The notes under the pieces are model-generated. The model was given only the letters and a program-made list of their open reading frames with translations, was not told where the DNA came from and searched no databases. Source: JAGOEY01 sp017997515 (GTDB taxonomy: Bacteria > Pseudomonadota > Gammaproteobacteria > Burkholderiales > Burkholderiaceae_C). From it: 64,000 nt of DNA. The position numbers were made by a program, and so were the translations under genes. The stretch covers positions 1,116,001 through 1,180,000 of the forward strand of contig CP111109.1 in NCBI GenBank assembly GCA_026314275.1, read 5' to 3'. Within the stretch, counting starts at the first letter, position 1. Each line of letters starts with the position of its first letter. Shown one piece after another: positions 15,670 to 24,529 of this stretch.

Positions 15670-16878
15670 CTAGGGGGTTTTGGTTACGGCACCATTGGTA
15701 TCAATGACCAAGTGTCCGTCGTCAATCAACCTCTGAACGAGGCGTTCCACCCTGACATCGTCAACCTTTTCGACACCGAGTAAAGACTTTACGGCCCCAA
15801 AGAACCTCGCTTTTCGACTGGGTTTGTTCTTTGACTTACGCAACGAAGCCAGTACGTGAGAGTAGATCTTCTCAGCATCTACAACGGGTAATTTCTTACT
15901 TACTGTAGGAGTTGGCTTGTTGGCGACTGCAGATGCCGCAGGGGGCTTGACGGGCTTTTGGTTTTTTGATTTGCCGGAGACGGTCTTTTTTACAGGTACA
16001 GGTACGCTGGTTATTTTCTCTGTAACCGCCGTTTTGACTGCCATCACCTTGACTGCTTTGGTGACCTTCTTGGCTGCAGGAGCCTTATGGATTGGTACTG
16101 ATTTTTTTACAGGATCTATTTTTTTCACGCTTGGTTTTTTGACTGCAACCTTTTTTACTGCCGCCTTTTTAGTAGCTGTTTTTGGGGCACCAAAACCAAG
16201 TTGGCTAGCAGCAAAACCTAACTCCTGTGCATGCTCCAACATTGGGCCGTAACCTTGGTCATTGGAAACGATCAAAAACTTGGCGTTTGGATTACGCGAA
16301 CTGATGTACCCGACGTAATAGCTCAAGTGAAAATCAAGAGCGTTCTTGCCAGAGCGCGTAATCGGGATAAGGGTCAATGCGTTGCCAAAAGACTGCTGGT
16401 TATCAGCGACACGCTTTTGGGTTGGTCCATGAAAAATCCAAACATGAGTGACATCCGGCACCAGCGCACGAATATCCAAGTCTTTCGGCTGCACGTTCTC
16501 CCAGTCCACCAAGACATGGGTTTGAGCTAATTTCAGGTCTTGCTGCTCAGCCACGACCTGCGTATCAGGCACGGCATGTTTTTTCGCGTTTTTCAGTAGC
16601 TTGTCGTGAACCGCATACTCTAGGTCAACACCCGTATGGTCTACCAACTGCAGAAGATACAGGAGTACGTCTGCCGCCTCCTCCCCGATACACGCCTGCA
16701 AGGACTGATCCGTTTTTGAGGCATAAGACTCCTCTGGGGTCTTCCACTGAAACAGCTCCATGAGCTCAGCAGCTTCAACCATCAGCGCCATGGCCAGATT
16801 CTTGGGTGTATGGAATTGCTCCCAATCCCGCTCCGAAGCGAATGCTCTAAGCGTCTCCTGAAGGGCTTTAAGGTCCAT
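15670..16878 (-). CDS. MazG-like pyrophosphohydrolase fused to PIN-like nuclease, Lys/Ala-rich linker and C-terminal helical domain
   Basis: 402 residues from the ATG at 16878, chosen because AAAGGGAG lies upstream; a GTG at 16896 would bury that site. Residues ~1-110 form a MazG-type all-alpha NTP pyrophosphohydrolase with metal motifs E35xxE38 and E67xxD70 (VEAAELMEL, EEAADVLLYLL). Residues ~118-226 form a PIN/NYN-like nuclease domain with acidic positions in LVDWENVQP, NALDFHLSYY and VSNDQGYG. Residues ~230-330 are Lys/Ala/Val/Pro-rich with KKxxVKK repeats, like eukaryotic H1 tails. Residues ~335-402 look like a small winged-helix domain. Probably nucleotide-pool or RNA surveillance in stress or phage defence, adjacent to brnTA and an IS. 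Confidence 0.8.
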   Translation of the reverse strand: MDLKALQETLRAFASERDWEQFHTPKNLAMALMVEAAELMELFQWKTPEESYASKTDQSLQACIGEEAADVLLYLLQLVDHTGVDLEYAVHDKLLKNAKKHAVPDTQVVAEQQDLKLAQTHVLVDWENVQPKDLDIRALVPDVTHVWIFHGPTQKRVADNQQSFGNALTLIPITRSGKNALDFHLSYYVGYISSRNPNAKFLIVSNDQGYGPMLEHAQELGFAASQLGFGAPKTATKKAAVKKVAVKKPSVKKIDPVKKSVPIHKAPAAKKVTKAVKVMAVKTAVTEKITSVPVPVKKTVSGKSKNQKPVKPPAASAVANKPTPTVSKKLPVVDAEKIYSHVLASLRKSKNKPSRKARFFGAVKSLLGVEKVDDVRVERLVQRLIDDGHLVIDTNGAVTKTP

Positions 16879-17025
16879 CGGATCACTCCCTTTCACTTAT
16901 TGATTCCAAGACTATACGAGGATCAACACCCCCAAAAGCAATGCCAATTTGCTGAAAGACTGACGCCTTCGAAGGTCACGTTGAAATCGAGGACATCGAG
17001 TCTGTACTCATGGGGTAATGGCTAA

Positions 17026-18173
17026 GGCAACGCTGATCAAGTATCGGCATTGGAGTAATTTCGGGCAGCCCCGCCCAGTTTGGACGCAGCGCAGGCTGGG
17101 GTTGGCGGCCCAGAGGGCCTTGTACAGGCCCTTGAGCCCGTTTTTGGCCCCTACGGGCGCACCTGTGCCATCAGCCTTTGGCGGCCGAGGAAGATGTTGG
17201 CCAGTGCCAGGGCAGTGAACGCCCGCGTGGCATTCTTGTGCAGCCCCACATAGCGCACCTTGCCAAAGCCCCACAGCCGCTTGATCACACCAAAGACATG
17301 CTCGACGCGGGCACGAATCCTGGATTTGTTGCGGTTCTTTGCACGAGCCACCTCATCAACGAGACCACCAGCGCGGCGCGTGCGCTGATTGGTGAAGTCT
17401 TTGGCGTTTGGAGCTTTACCCGCAATCAACGCCTTCTGACTGGCATAGGCTGAGTCGCCATACACGCGCCGCTCGTTGCCATGCAGCAGTTGTGGCAGCG
17501 GGTGCTTGTCATGCACGTTGGCGGCTGTGACGACGGCGCTGTGCGCCAAGCCGCTTTGGCTGTCCACGCCAATGTGCAGCTTCATGCCAAAGTACCACTG
17601 CTGGCCCTTCTTGGTCTGGTGCATCTCGGGGTCGCGTGCCTTGCCTGCATTCTTGGTTGAACTGGGCGCGCCGATGATGGTGGCATCCACGATGGTGCCG
17701 GTATGGACCTTGAAGCCTCGCTGCTGCAACTCCTGCCCCACCTTGGCAAACAGTGCTTCGCCCAGTTTGTGCGCATTGAGGAGCTTGCGAAACTTCAAGA
17801 TAGTGGTGGCGTCGGGTACGGGCTCACGGCCCAGGTCGATGCCTGCAAAGCGGCGCAGGTTGGCACTGTCGTACAGGGCTTCTTCACAAGCCAGATCGGC
17901 CAGGTTGAACCAATGCTGAATGAAGTGGATACGCAGCATGCGTTCCAGACCTATGGGTGGGCGGCCGTTGCCTGCCTTGGGGTAGTGTGGCTCGATGACC
18001 TCGCACAGGCTGAACCAGGGCACGATGGCCTCCATGGTTCTCAAGAACTCGTCGCGCCTGGTGGGCTTGCGGTAGTTCTCAAAGCTTTGGTCTGCGGCCA
18101 TGGCGAGGGTTTGCTGCTTCATCGACCTGTAACGCAGCACCACGCAGGTGCGTGTACCTTAATCAGCGTTGCC
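17026..18173 (-). mobile_element. IS5-family insertion sequence, intact
   Basis: 1148 bp bounded by 16-bp terminal inverted repeats (GGCAACGCTGATCAAG on the left; GGCAACGCTGATTAAG read in from the right; one mismatch). Flanked by a 4-bp direct repeat CTAA (17022-17025 and 18174-18177), which fits the YTAR target of IS5-group elements. One full transposase gene is inside, so it may be active. Confidence 0.93.
17151..18122 (-). CDS. IS5-family transposase
   Basis: 323 residues from the ATG at 18122 (an upstream GTG at 18143 is possible). DDE catalytic residues are seen in IVDATIIGAP, RVYGDSAY and RARVEHVFGVIKR. An N-terminal DUF772-type helical region (NGRPPIGLERMLRIHFIQHW) is typical of the family. 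The frame is undamaged. Confidence 0.93.
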   Translation of the reverse strand: MKQQTLAMAADQSFENYRKPTRRDEFLRTMEAIVPWFSLCEVIEPHYPKAGNGRPPIGLERMLRIHFIQHWFNLADLACEEALYDSANLRRFAGIDLGREPVPDATTILKFRKLLNAHKLGEALFAKVGQELQQRGFKVHTGTIVDATIIGAPSSTKNAGKARDPEMHQTKKGQQWYFGMKLHIGVDSQSGLAHSAVVTAANVHDKHPLPQLLHGNERRVYGDSAYASQKALIAGKAPNAKDFTNQRTRRAGGLVDEVARAKNRNKSRIRARVEHVFGVIKRLWGFGKVRYVGLHKNATRAFTALALANIFLGRQRLMAQVRP

Positions 18174-18221
18174 CTAAATTGAGATATGCGGAAATATCTG
18201 GTAGTGGCGGATTGCCGCCCA

Positions 18222-18968
18222 TCACCTCTCCCACAGCCCCTTCACCTCTGCCTCCAACACCCCTGCCCATTCCCGCCGATCCCGCCCTCCACTGCGCTGC
18301 GGCTCCCCAAAGCGCACGACAGCGGTGATAGGCGGCGCAGCCAAGGTACGCCACACCGAACCCACCAGCGTTTCATCCCCCACAAAACTTGGCGCGTAGG
18401 TGGGCTGGCCTGTTGCCGTGTCGATGAACTTGAGTGCCACGGGCTGCGCGGGTGTGTTGGTCACCAGCGCGGCCTGCAGCAGGTTGGCGTGGAAGGGCAA
18501 CATGCTGCGGCCGTCGCCGGTGGTGCCTTCGGGGAAGACGGCCAGTATGTCGCCGTTGCGCAGGGCGTCGGCCATCTGGTGCACGACGCGCATGGCGTCG
18601 CGGCGGGAGGTACGTTCGATGAAAAGCGTGCCACTGCCGATGGCCAGCTGGCTCACCAGCGGCCAGCGGCGGATGTCGGCCTTGGCCACAAAGCGGCAGT
18701 TGCGGGCGGCGTGGATCGCGGGGATGTCGAGCCACGAAATGTGGTTACTCACCAGCAGCAACGGGCCCGAGGAGCTTGATGTGGGCGGCTGGCCGTGTAC
18801 CTGCACGCTGATGCCCATGATGCCCAGCAGCTGCCGCGACCAGCCCTCCACCACCTGGGCCTGCTGCTCCGGTGTCCAGCTACCGTTCTGCCGCCACACC
18901 AGCCACCAGCCGCGCAGCACGTGCAGAAAAATCAGGACACAGCGCCACGCGGCGCGCAGATGCGACAT
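18222..18968 (-). CDS. plsC: 1-acyl-sn-glycerol-3-phosphate acyltransferase family protein
   Basis: 248 residues. An N-terminal hydrophobic segment anchors it to the inner membrane. PlsC signatures: NHISWLD (75-81, HX4D) and VFPEGTT (~144-149), with GSGTLFIER between. It transfers an acyl chain to lysophosphatidic acid or a similar acceptor in phospholipid synthesis. Downstream of the pyr genes on the same strand but separated from pyrC' by 154 bp carrying a hairpin repeat, so it may be transcribed separately. Confidence 0.88.
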   Translation of the reverse strand: MSHLRAAWRCVLIFLHVLRGWWLVWRQNGSWTPEQQAQVVEGWSRQLLGIMGISVQVHGQPPTSSSSGPLLLVSNHISWLDIPAIHAARNCRFVAKADIRRWPLVSQLAIGSGTLFIERTSRRDAMRVVHQMADALRNGDILAVFPEGTTGDGRSMLPFHANLLQAALVTNTPAQPVALKFIDTATGQPTYAPSFVGDETLVGSVWRTLAAPPITAVVRFGEPQRSGGRDRREWAGVLEAEVKGLWER

Positions 18969-19033
18969 TCGTTCAGCCTTGTTCTTCTACCGCTTCAACG
19001 CACACACCATGGCGCATGAAATTGGCGCAGCCC

Positions 19034-19122
19034 GATACCAGGGATACCGTGGAACCGGCTTTGCCGGGCCACTGGTATCGCCCCCTTGAGGGGGAGGGGC
19101 GCCAAAGGCGCGTCGGGGGGAG
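19034..19122 (-). repeat. Type 2 GC-rich hairpin repeat, copy A (variant)
   Basis: Outer stem GATACCAG (19034-19041) with CTGGTATC (19072-19079) around CCGGCTTTGCCGG, then CCCCCTTGAGGGGG and a third hairpin GGCGCCAAAGGCGC. It starts immediately after the stop codon of pyrC' on the minus strand. Confidence 0.75.
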
Positions 19123-20415
19123 TCATGCGTCGAATGCGACCTGCCCGCCCACGATGGTGGTGCGCACACGGCCGGGCAGTTCGTAGCCGGAGAACGGCGT
19201 GTGTTTGCCCTGGCTGCGCAGGGTGTCGGCCTGCACCGTCCACGTGGCGGCGGGGTCGAAGATACACAGATCGGCCACGCCGCCTTCGGCCAGGCGGCCG
19301 ATGCTGGCCTCCAGTGTGCCCAGGGCGCTGCCCATCACTTGGGCGGGTGCGCTGGTCAGCACGGTGAGGGCGCGCAGCAACCCGGCATCCGTCTCGGTGC
19401 TCCACTTGAGCGCGAGGCTCAGCAGCAACTCCAGGCCAGTGGCGCCGGGCTCGGCTTCGGCAAAGGGCAGGGTCTTGGCGTCTTCGTCCACAGGGGTGTG
19501 GTCGGACACCAGGGCGTCGATGGTTCCGTCCGCCAGCGCGGCGCGCAAGGCGTCGCGGTCGCGCTGCTGGCGCAGCGGCGGGGTCAGGCGGGCGCGGCTG
19601 TCGAAGAAGCCGATGTCGGCGTCGGTCAGGTGCAGCGAGTTGATGCTGATGTCGCAGCTCACACGCAGGCCCTGTGCCTTGGCCTGGCGCACCAGAGCCA
19701 CACCGGCGGCGCTGCTGATGCGGCACAGGTGCACACGTGCGCCGGTGGATTGCATCAGCTCAAAAATGGTGTGCAGCGCAATGGTTTCTGCCGCGACCGG
19801 AATACCGGCCAGGCCCAGGCGGGTGGCAAGCGCGCCGCTGGCGGCAACACCTTTGCCCAGGTGCAGGTCTTGCGGGCGCAGCCACACGGTGTAGCCAAAG
19901 GTGGCCGCGTACTGCAGCGCACGTTGCAACACCTGGGTGCTGGCCAGCGGCACTTCGGCCTGGGTGAAGCCGACACAACCGGCCTCGGTCAGCTCGGCCA
20001 TTTCGGTGAGCACTTCGCCGCTGAGGGTGCGGGTGAGTGCGCCCAGCGGGAACAGGCGCGACTGGTGCAGCTTCTCGGCGCGGAACTTGAGCATTTCGAC
20101 CAGGCCGGGCTCGTCGAGCACGGGGTCGGTGTCGGGCGGGCAGACGACGCTGGTCACACCACCGGCCACGGCGGCCCCCATCTCGGACTCGAGCATGCCT
20201 TCGTGTTCATGGCCGGGCTCGCGCAGGCGCACCGCCAAGTCCACCAGACCCGGCGCGACGATACAACCGGTGGCGTCGATGGTGCGGTTGGGCGCAAACC
20301 CGGCAGGCACCTGGCCGATACCGATGATGCGGCCCGCAGCCAGCGCCACGTCACAGGCCCGGTCAAGCCCGCTGGCCGGGTCGATCACACGGCCGTTCTG
20401 GATCAAAATCTTCAT
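19123..20415 (-). CDS. pyrC': Inactive dihydroorotase-like subunit (PyrC')
   Basis: 430 residues from the ATG at 20415. Dihydroorotase/allantoinase superfamily fold (KILIQNGRVIDP start, IVAPGLVDL, VSDHTPVDEDAK). The metal-binding HxH of active enzymes is missing: residues 59-66 read DLAVRLRE where DLHVHLRE is expected, so both histidines are replaced (Ala61, Arg63). This is the known state of PyrC' of pseudomonads, which is non-catalytic and assembles with PyrB. It lies just after pyrB. A true dihydroorotase must be encoded elsewhere. Confidence 0.9.
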   Translation of the reverse strand: MKILIQNGRVIDPASGLDRACDVALAAGRIIGIGQVPAGFAPNRTIDATGCIVAPGLVDLAVRLREPGHEHEGMLESEMGAAVAGGVTSVVCPPDTDPVLDEPGLVEMLKFRAEKLHQSRLFPLGALTRTLSGEVLTEMAELTEAGCVGFTQAEVPLASTQVLQRALQYAATFGYTVWLRPQDLHLGKGVAASGALATRLGLAGIPVAAETIALHTIFELMQSTGARVHLCRISSAAGVALVRQAKAQGLRVSCDISINSLHLTDADIGFFDSRARLTPPLRQQRDRDALRAALADGTIDALVSDHTPVDEDAKTLPFAEAEPGATGLELLLSLALKWSTETDAGLLRALTVLTSAPAQVMGSALGTLEASIGRLAEGGVADLCIFDPAATWTVQADTLRSQGKHTPFSGYELPGRVRTTIVGGQVAFDA

Positions 20416-20417
20416 AA

Positions 20418-20487
20418 TTTCATACCAAATTGGCCACCAGCGCAGGAAGGACGTGCGCAAGCAGCTATAAAAACAGGAGCAAAAGCA
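20418..20487 (-). repeat. Type 1 interspersed repeat, copy d
   Basis: Read leftward: TTTGCTCCTGTTTTTATAGCTG, TTGCGCACG...TGCGCTGG stem and tail. It fills the pyrB-pyrC' gap inside the operon, so it must be transcribed. Confidence 0.65.
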
Positions 20488-20500
20488 ACCGAGGGGTGCA

Positions 20501-21457
20501 TCAGTTCCCCGCGACGATGGACATCACCGCCATACGCACGGCAATACCGAAAGTCACCTGCGGCAGGATCACACTTTGTTTGCCGTCCACCACGGCGGAG
20601 TCGATCTCGACGCCGCGGTTGATGGGGCCGGGGTGCATCACGATGGCATCGGGTTTGGCGAGTTGCAGCTTCTCGGGGGTGAGGCCGAAGTTCTTGAAGA
20701 ACTCCTGGCTGCTGGGCAGCAGCGCGCCGCTCATCCGTTCGTTCTGCAGGCGCAGCATGATGATGACGTCGGCACCCTTGATGCCTTCTTCGAGCGTGTG
20801 GCACACGCGCACACCCATCTGCGCCATGTCGCTGGGCACCAAGGTCTTGGGGCCCACCACGCGCACTTCGGCGCAGCCCAGTGTGGTCAGGCCATGGATA
20901 TCGGAGCGGGCCACGCGCGAATGCAGCACGTCGCCGACGATGGCGACCGTGAGGTTGCTGAAGTCCTTCTTGTAGTGGCGGATGGTGTACATGTCGAGCA
21001 GCCCCTGCGTGGGGTGCGCGTGGCGGCCGTCACCCGCGTTGATGACATGGACGTGTGGGGCCACATGCTGCGCGATCAGGTACGGCGCGCCGGACTCGCT
21101 GTGCCGCACCACAAACAGGTCGGCCGCCATGGCGGACAGGTTGGCGATGGTGTCGAGCAGCGACTCACCCTTGGTGGCGGACGAGCGGGCGATGTCGAGG
21201 TTGATGACGTCGGCGCTCAGGCGTTTGGCCGCAATCTCGAAGGTGGTGCGGGTGCGGGTGCTGTTCTCGAAGAACAGGTTGAACACACTTTTGCCACGTA
21301 AGAGCGGCACTTTCTTCACCTCGCGGTCGCTCACACTCACAAAGTTGGCAGCGGTGTCGAGGATGTGGGTGACGATGTCCTTGGGCAGGCCCTCGATGGA
21401 CAGCAGGTGCAGCAGCTCGCCGTTTTTGTTGAGCTGGGGGTTATGGCGGGCCAACAT
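20501..21457 (-). CDS. pyrB: Aspartate carbamoyltransferase catalytic subunit
   Basis: 318 residues. Carbamoyl-phosphate site FFENSTRTRTTFE, mobile loop SATKGESLLDT and C-terminal MHPGPINRGVEID are intact. It catalyses the first committed step of pyrimidine synthesis. The start overlaps the pyrR stop by one base (TGATG-type junction). With PyrC' it probably forms the dodecameric class A ATCase known from Pseudomonas. Confidence 0.96.
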   Translation of the reverse strand: MLARHNPQLNKNGELLHLLSIEGLPKDIVTHILDTAANFVSVSDREVKKVPLLRGKSVFNLFFENSTRTRTTFEIAAKRLSADVINLDIARSSATKGESLLDTIANLSAMAADLFVVRHSESGAPYLIAQHVAPHVHVINAGDGRHAHPTQGLLDMYTIRHYKKDFSNLTVAIVGDVLHSRVARSDIHGLTTLGCAEVRVVGPKTLVPSDMAQMGVRVCHTLEEGIKGADVIIMLRLQNERMSGALLPSSQEFFKNFGLTPEKLQLAKPDAIVMHPGPINRGVEIDSAVVDGKQSVILPQVTFGIAVRMAVMSIVAGN

Positions 21458-21957
21458 CAGTTTGACTCCTCAACCTGGAAACTGAAAACACCGGCATCGC
21501 TGCGCGCCAGCGCGAGGGACTGGGTGGCGGGCAGCACCACACGGGCGGCCGCAAAGTCGGCCTGCACCGGCAGCTCGCGCCCGCCCCGGTCCACCAGCAC
21601 GGCCAGGCGCACGCGGGCGGGGCGGCCGTAGTCGAACAACTCGTTGAGCACGGCGCGGATGGTGCGGCCGGTGTAGAGCACGTCGTCGAGGATCAGGATG
21701 TCGGCACCGTTCACATCGAACGGCAGCTGCGTCTGGCCGCCGGCGGACAGGCCACGGCGCGCATAGTCGTCGCGGTGCATGACGGACGAAATGGTGCCGT
21801 GGCTGCCGGTACGTTGCAGATCACCCTGCAGCCGTTCGGCCAACCAGGCACCGCCGGAATGGACACCCACCAGTTGGGTGGATGCGGTGCACAGCGACTG
21901 CACCCCGCGCTGCAGCTCGGTGTACAGCGCCTGGGCATCCAGGGCCAGGTAACTCAT
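21457..21957 (-). CDS. pyrR: PyrR: pyr regulator / uracil phosphoribosyltransferase
   Basis: 166 residues with the PRPP-binding loop ILILDDVLYTGRTIRA and the LVGVHSGGAWLAERL flexible-loop region. In Gram-positives PyrR attenuates pyr mRNA; in proteobacteria mainly UPRT activity is documented. It is coupled to ruvX (4-bp overlap) and pyrB. Confidence 0.94.
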   Translation of the reverse strand: MSYLALDAQALYTELQRGVQSLCTASTQLVGVHSGGAWLAERLQGDLQRTGSHGTISSVMHRDDYARRGLSAGGQTQLPFDVNGADILILDDVLYTGRTIRAVLNELFDYGRPARVRLAVLVDRGGRELPVQADFAAARVVLPATQSLALARSDAGVFSFQVEESN

Positions 21958-22382
21958 GGAAGACTCCTCAAAAACTGTTCAAGAATGATGCAGGCCGATG
22001 CCGCGTCGGCATCCTTTGCGCCGTTCGCCAGGGCCTCGGTGGTGCTGTAACGCTCATCCACCTCGTACACGGGCAACTTGAAGCGCCCGTGCAACTGCCG
22101 CGCAAAACGCCGCGCGCGGCGCGTGTTTTCATGCTCGGCACCGTCGGGGTGGAACGGCACGCCGACCACGATGGCGTCAGGTTGCCACTCGCGGATGGTT
22201 TTTTCGATCGGGACAAAACGGGCGTCGCCTTCGGCCGCAATGGTGGGCTGCGGTGTGGCAGTGCGCAACAGGCGGTTGCCGGTGGCAACACCGGTGCGTT
22301 TCATGCCAAAGTCAAAAGCCAGAAAGGTTTGCGCCGACACGGCGGGCGCAGCAGCAGGGGCAGCCGGGGGCTGGCCGGTCAT
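21954..22382 (-). CDS. ruvX: Putative pre-16S rRNA nuclease / Holliday junction resolvase (YqgF)
   Basis: 142 residues, RNase H-like fold: first acidic motif FLAFDFGMKRTGVATG, then IVVGVPFHPDG and the DERYSTTEA motif. It processes the 16S 5' end. An Ala/Pro-rich N-terminal extension (~17 residues) precedes the domain. ATGA overlap with yqgE and 4-bp overlap with pyrR place it in a coupled operon. Confidence 0.93.
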   Translation of the reverse strand: MTGQPPAAPAAAPAVSAQTFLAFDFGMKRTGVATGNRLLRTATPQPTIAAEGDARFVPIEKTIREWQPDAIVVGVPFHPDGAEHENTRRARRFARQLHGRFKLPVYEVDERYSTTEALANGAKDADAASACIILEQFLRSLP

Positions 22383-22978
22383 GAATGCCCCGCTTCGGGT
22401 GAGAGCATCCAGGCTTCAAGGCCCAGCAGCCCAAGCGCTTTGTCCCAGCGCTGGCCCACGGGCGTGTCAAAAATCACGCCAGGGTCGGCACCGACGGTGA
22501 GCCAGGTGTTTTCGGCCAGCTCGGATTCAAGCTGCCCTTCGCCCCATGACGCATAACCGAGCGTGACCAGCACACGCCGCGGCCCCACGCCGGTGGACAA
22601 GGCCTCCAACACGTCGCGCGAGGTGGTCATTTCCAGCCCGCCGGGAATACTCAGCGTGGAGGCATAACCGGACTCTTCGGGTTTACCGCTGTCGGCATGC
22701 ATGGGCTCATGCAGCACAAAACCACGCTCGGTCTGCACCGGCCCGCCCTGGAACACAGGGGTGTCGGCCAGGTCTTCACGCCGCAGCATCAGGTCCACCT
22801 TCTGCAGCAGGTTCTGCAGGTTGATGTCGCTGGGTTTGTTGATCACCAAGCCCAAAGCGCCACGTTCGCTGTGTTCACACAGGTAAATCACGCTTTTGGC
22901 AAAGGTGTCGTCCTCCAGCCCGGGCATCGCTATCAAAAAGTGATTTGTGAGGTCGATGGAGGCAGAATCAGTGGACAT
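22379..22978 (-). CDS. yqgE: YqgE/AlgH family protein
   Basis: 199 residues from the ATG at 22978 (a GTG two codons earlier is possible). Family marks: NHFLIAMPGLEDDTFAKSV, FQGGPVQTERGFVLH and LGYASWGEGQLE. Function poorly known; yqgE almost always precedes ruvX in proteobacteria. It heads the operon and is divergent from the photolyase gene with only 23 bp between. Confidence 0.93.
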   Translation of the reverse strand: MSTDSASIDLTNHFLIAMPGLEDDTFAKSVIYLCEHSERGALGLVINKPSDINLQNLLQKVDLMLRREDLADTPVFQGGPVQTERGFVLHEPMHADSGKPEESGYASTLSIPGGLEMTTSRDVLEALSTGVGPRRVLVTLGYASWGEGQLESELAENTWLTVGADPGVIFDTPVGQRWDKALGLLGLEAWMLSPEAGHS

Positions 22979-23001
22979 ATCCACAGATTTTACGGGCGTT
23001 C

Positions 23002-24501
23002 ATGACAGCACGATTCGACAAGGGTTTGGTCTGGTTCCGGCGCGATCTGCGCACAGACGATCATGCGGCGCTCTACCACGCGCTCAAAAGCTGCAGCCAA
23101 GTGCACTGCGTTTTTGTGTTCGACCGGGACATTCTGGACAGCCTGCCGCGCGCCGACCGGCGGGTGGAATTTATCCACGCCAGTGTGCTGGAGCTGGACC
23201 AGGCACTGCGCGCCCTCAGCCCCGGCGGCGAGAGCGGCACGGGCGGGTTGATCGTCTTGCACGCCGCAGCCTGGCAGGCCGTGCCCGCGCTGGCAGCGTC
23301 GCTGGGTGTGCAAGCGGTGTATGCCAACCACGACGACGAACCCGATGCGCTGGCGCGCGACGCGCGGGTGCGCAACACGCTGGGAGCCCAGGGTGCGGTG
23401 CTCCACACCTACAAAGACCACTGCATTTTTGAGCGTGACGAGGTGCTGACCCAGGGCGGCACACCTTTCAGCGTGTTCACTCCGTACAAAAACGCGTGGC
23501 TGCGCAAGCTGGCGGACGACGCTTTTTACCTGAAGCCTTACCCGGTGGAGCGTTACACCGCGGCGCTGGCGCCACGGCCCGCCGAACACCAAAAGCCAGT
23601 GCCCACGCTGGCGGAACTGGGCTTTGCGCCCACCAATCTCGCCCAGCTGAAGATACCCACCGGTGCGAGCGGCGGGCGGGCGCTGTTTGGTGAGTTTGTG
23701 GACCGCATGGACCAGTACCACGCCACCCGTGACTTCCCCGCCGTGAAGGGCCCGAGTTACCTGGGTGTGCACCTGCGGTTTGGCACGGTGTCGATCCGCA
23801 AAATGGCAGCCATTGCCTACACACGCAGCCAGCAAGGTGACCCGGGTGCGGCTGTGTGGCTGAGTGAGTTGATTTGGCGCGACTTTTACTTCCAGATCCT
23901 GGCGCACCACCCGCAGGTGGTAGGCCAGAGTTTTAAACCCGCATTCGACGCCATCGTCTGGGAAGAAGGGCCGCATGCCGATGCGCTGTTCCAGGCCTGG
24001 TGCACCGGCCAAACCGGTTACCCGCTGGTGGACGCGGCCATGGCGCAGATCAACCAGACGGGTTATATGCACAACCGCCTGCGTATGGTGGTGGCCAGCT
24101 TTTTATGCAAGGACCTGGGGCTGGACTGGCGCTGGGGTGAACACTATTTCGCGGAGCACCTGAACGACTTTGACCTGTCGGCCAACAACGGCGGCTGGCA
24201 GTGGGCCAGCTCCACCGGGTGCGACGCCCAGCCCTGGTTTCGTATCTTCAACCCCACCAGCCAAAGTGAGAAGTTCGACCCGGACGGCCGTTTCATCCGC
24301 CGTTACCTGCCGCAGCTGGCCCAGCTGTCGAACAAAGCCATCCACGCGCCCTGGATGGCCGCCCCGCTGGAGCTGCAAGCCGCCGGTGTGGCGCTGGGCA
24401 AGGACTACCCCCACCCCATCGTGGCCCACGACGCAGCCCGGCTGCGCACGCTGGACCGGTATGCCGTGGTGAAGAAGCTGTCGCCCACGGAACAGAACTG
24501 A
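23002..24501 (+). CDS. phrB: Deoxyribodipyrimidine photolyase (class I CPD)
   Basis: 499 residues. N-terminal antenna-binding domain (LVWFRRDLRTDDHAALYHAL); C-terminal FAD domain with LSELIWRDFYFQIL, GQTGYPLVDAAM, YMHNRLRMVVASFLCKDL and the FDLSANNGGWQWAS flavin region. It repairs cyclobutane pyrimidine dimers using blue light. Single gene followed by a decayed transporter. Confidence 0.95.
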   Translation: MTARFDKGLVWFRRDLRTDDHAALYHALKSCSQVHCVFVFDRDILDSLPRADRRVEFIHASVLELDQALRALSPGGESGTGGLIVLHAAAWQAVPALAASLGVQAVYANHDDEPDALARDARVRNTLGAQGAVLHTYKDHCIFERDEVLTQGGTPFSVFTPYKNAWLRKLADDAFYLKPYPVERYTAALAPRPAEHQKPVPTLAELGFAPTNLAQLKIPTGASGGRALFGEFVDRMDQYHATRDFPAVKGPSYLGVHLRFGTVSIRKMAAIAYTRSQQGDPGAAVWLSELIWRDFYFQILAHHPQVVGQSFKPAFDAIVWEEGPHADALFQAWCTGQTGYPLVDAAMAQINQTGYMHNRLRMVVASFLCKDLGLDWRWGEHYFAEHLNDFDLSANNGGWQWASSTGCDAQPWFRIFNPTSQSEKFDPDGRFIRRYLPQLAQLSNKAIHAPWMAAPLELQAAGVALGKDYPHPIVAHDAARLRTLDRYAVVKKLSPTEQN

Positions 24502-24529
24502 AGCCCCAGGCAGCACCAATCCGTCTGGC

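Noticed and set aside
22926..22965. GCTATCAAAAAGTGATTT similar to the start of a type 1 repeat
   Set aside because: It is the codon sequence for the conserved FLIAMPG of YqgE; the rest of the repeat is absent.
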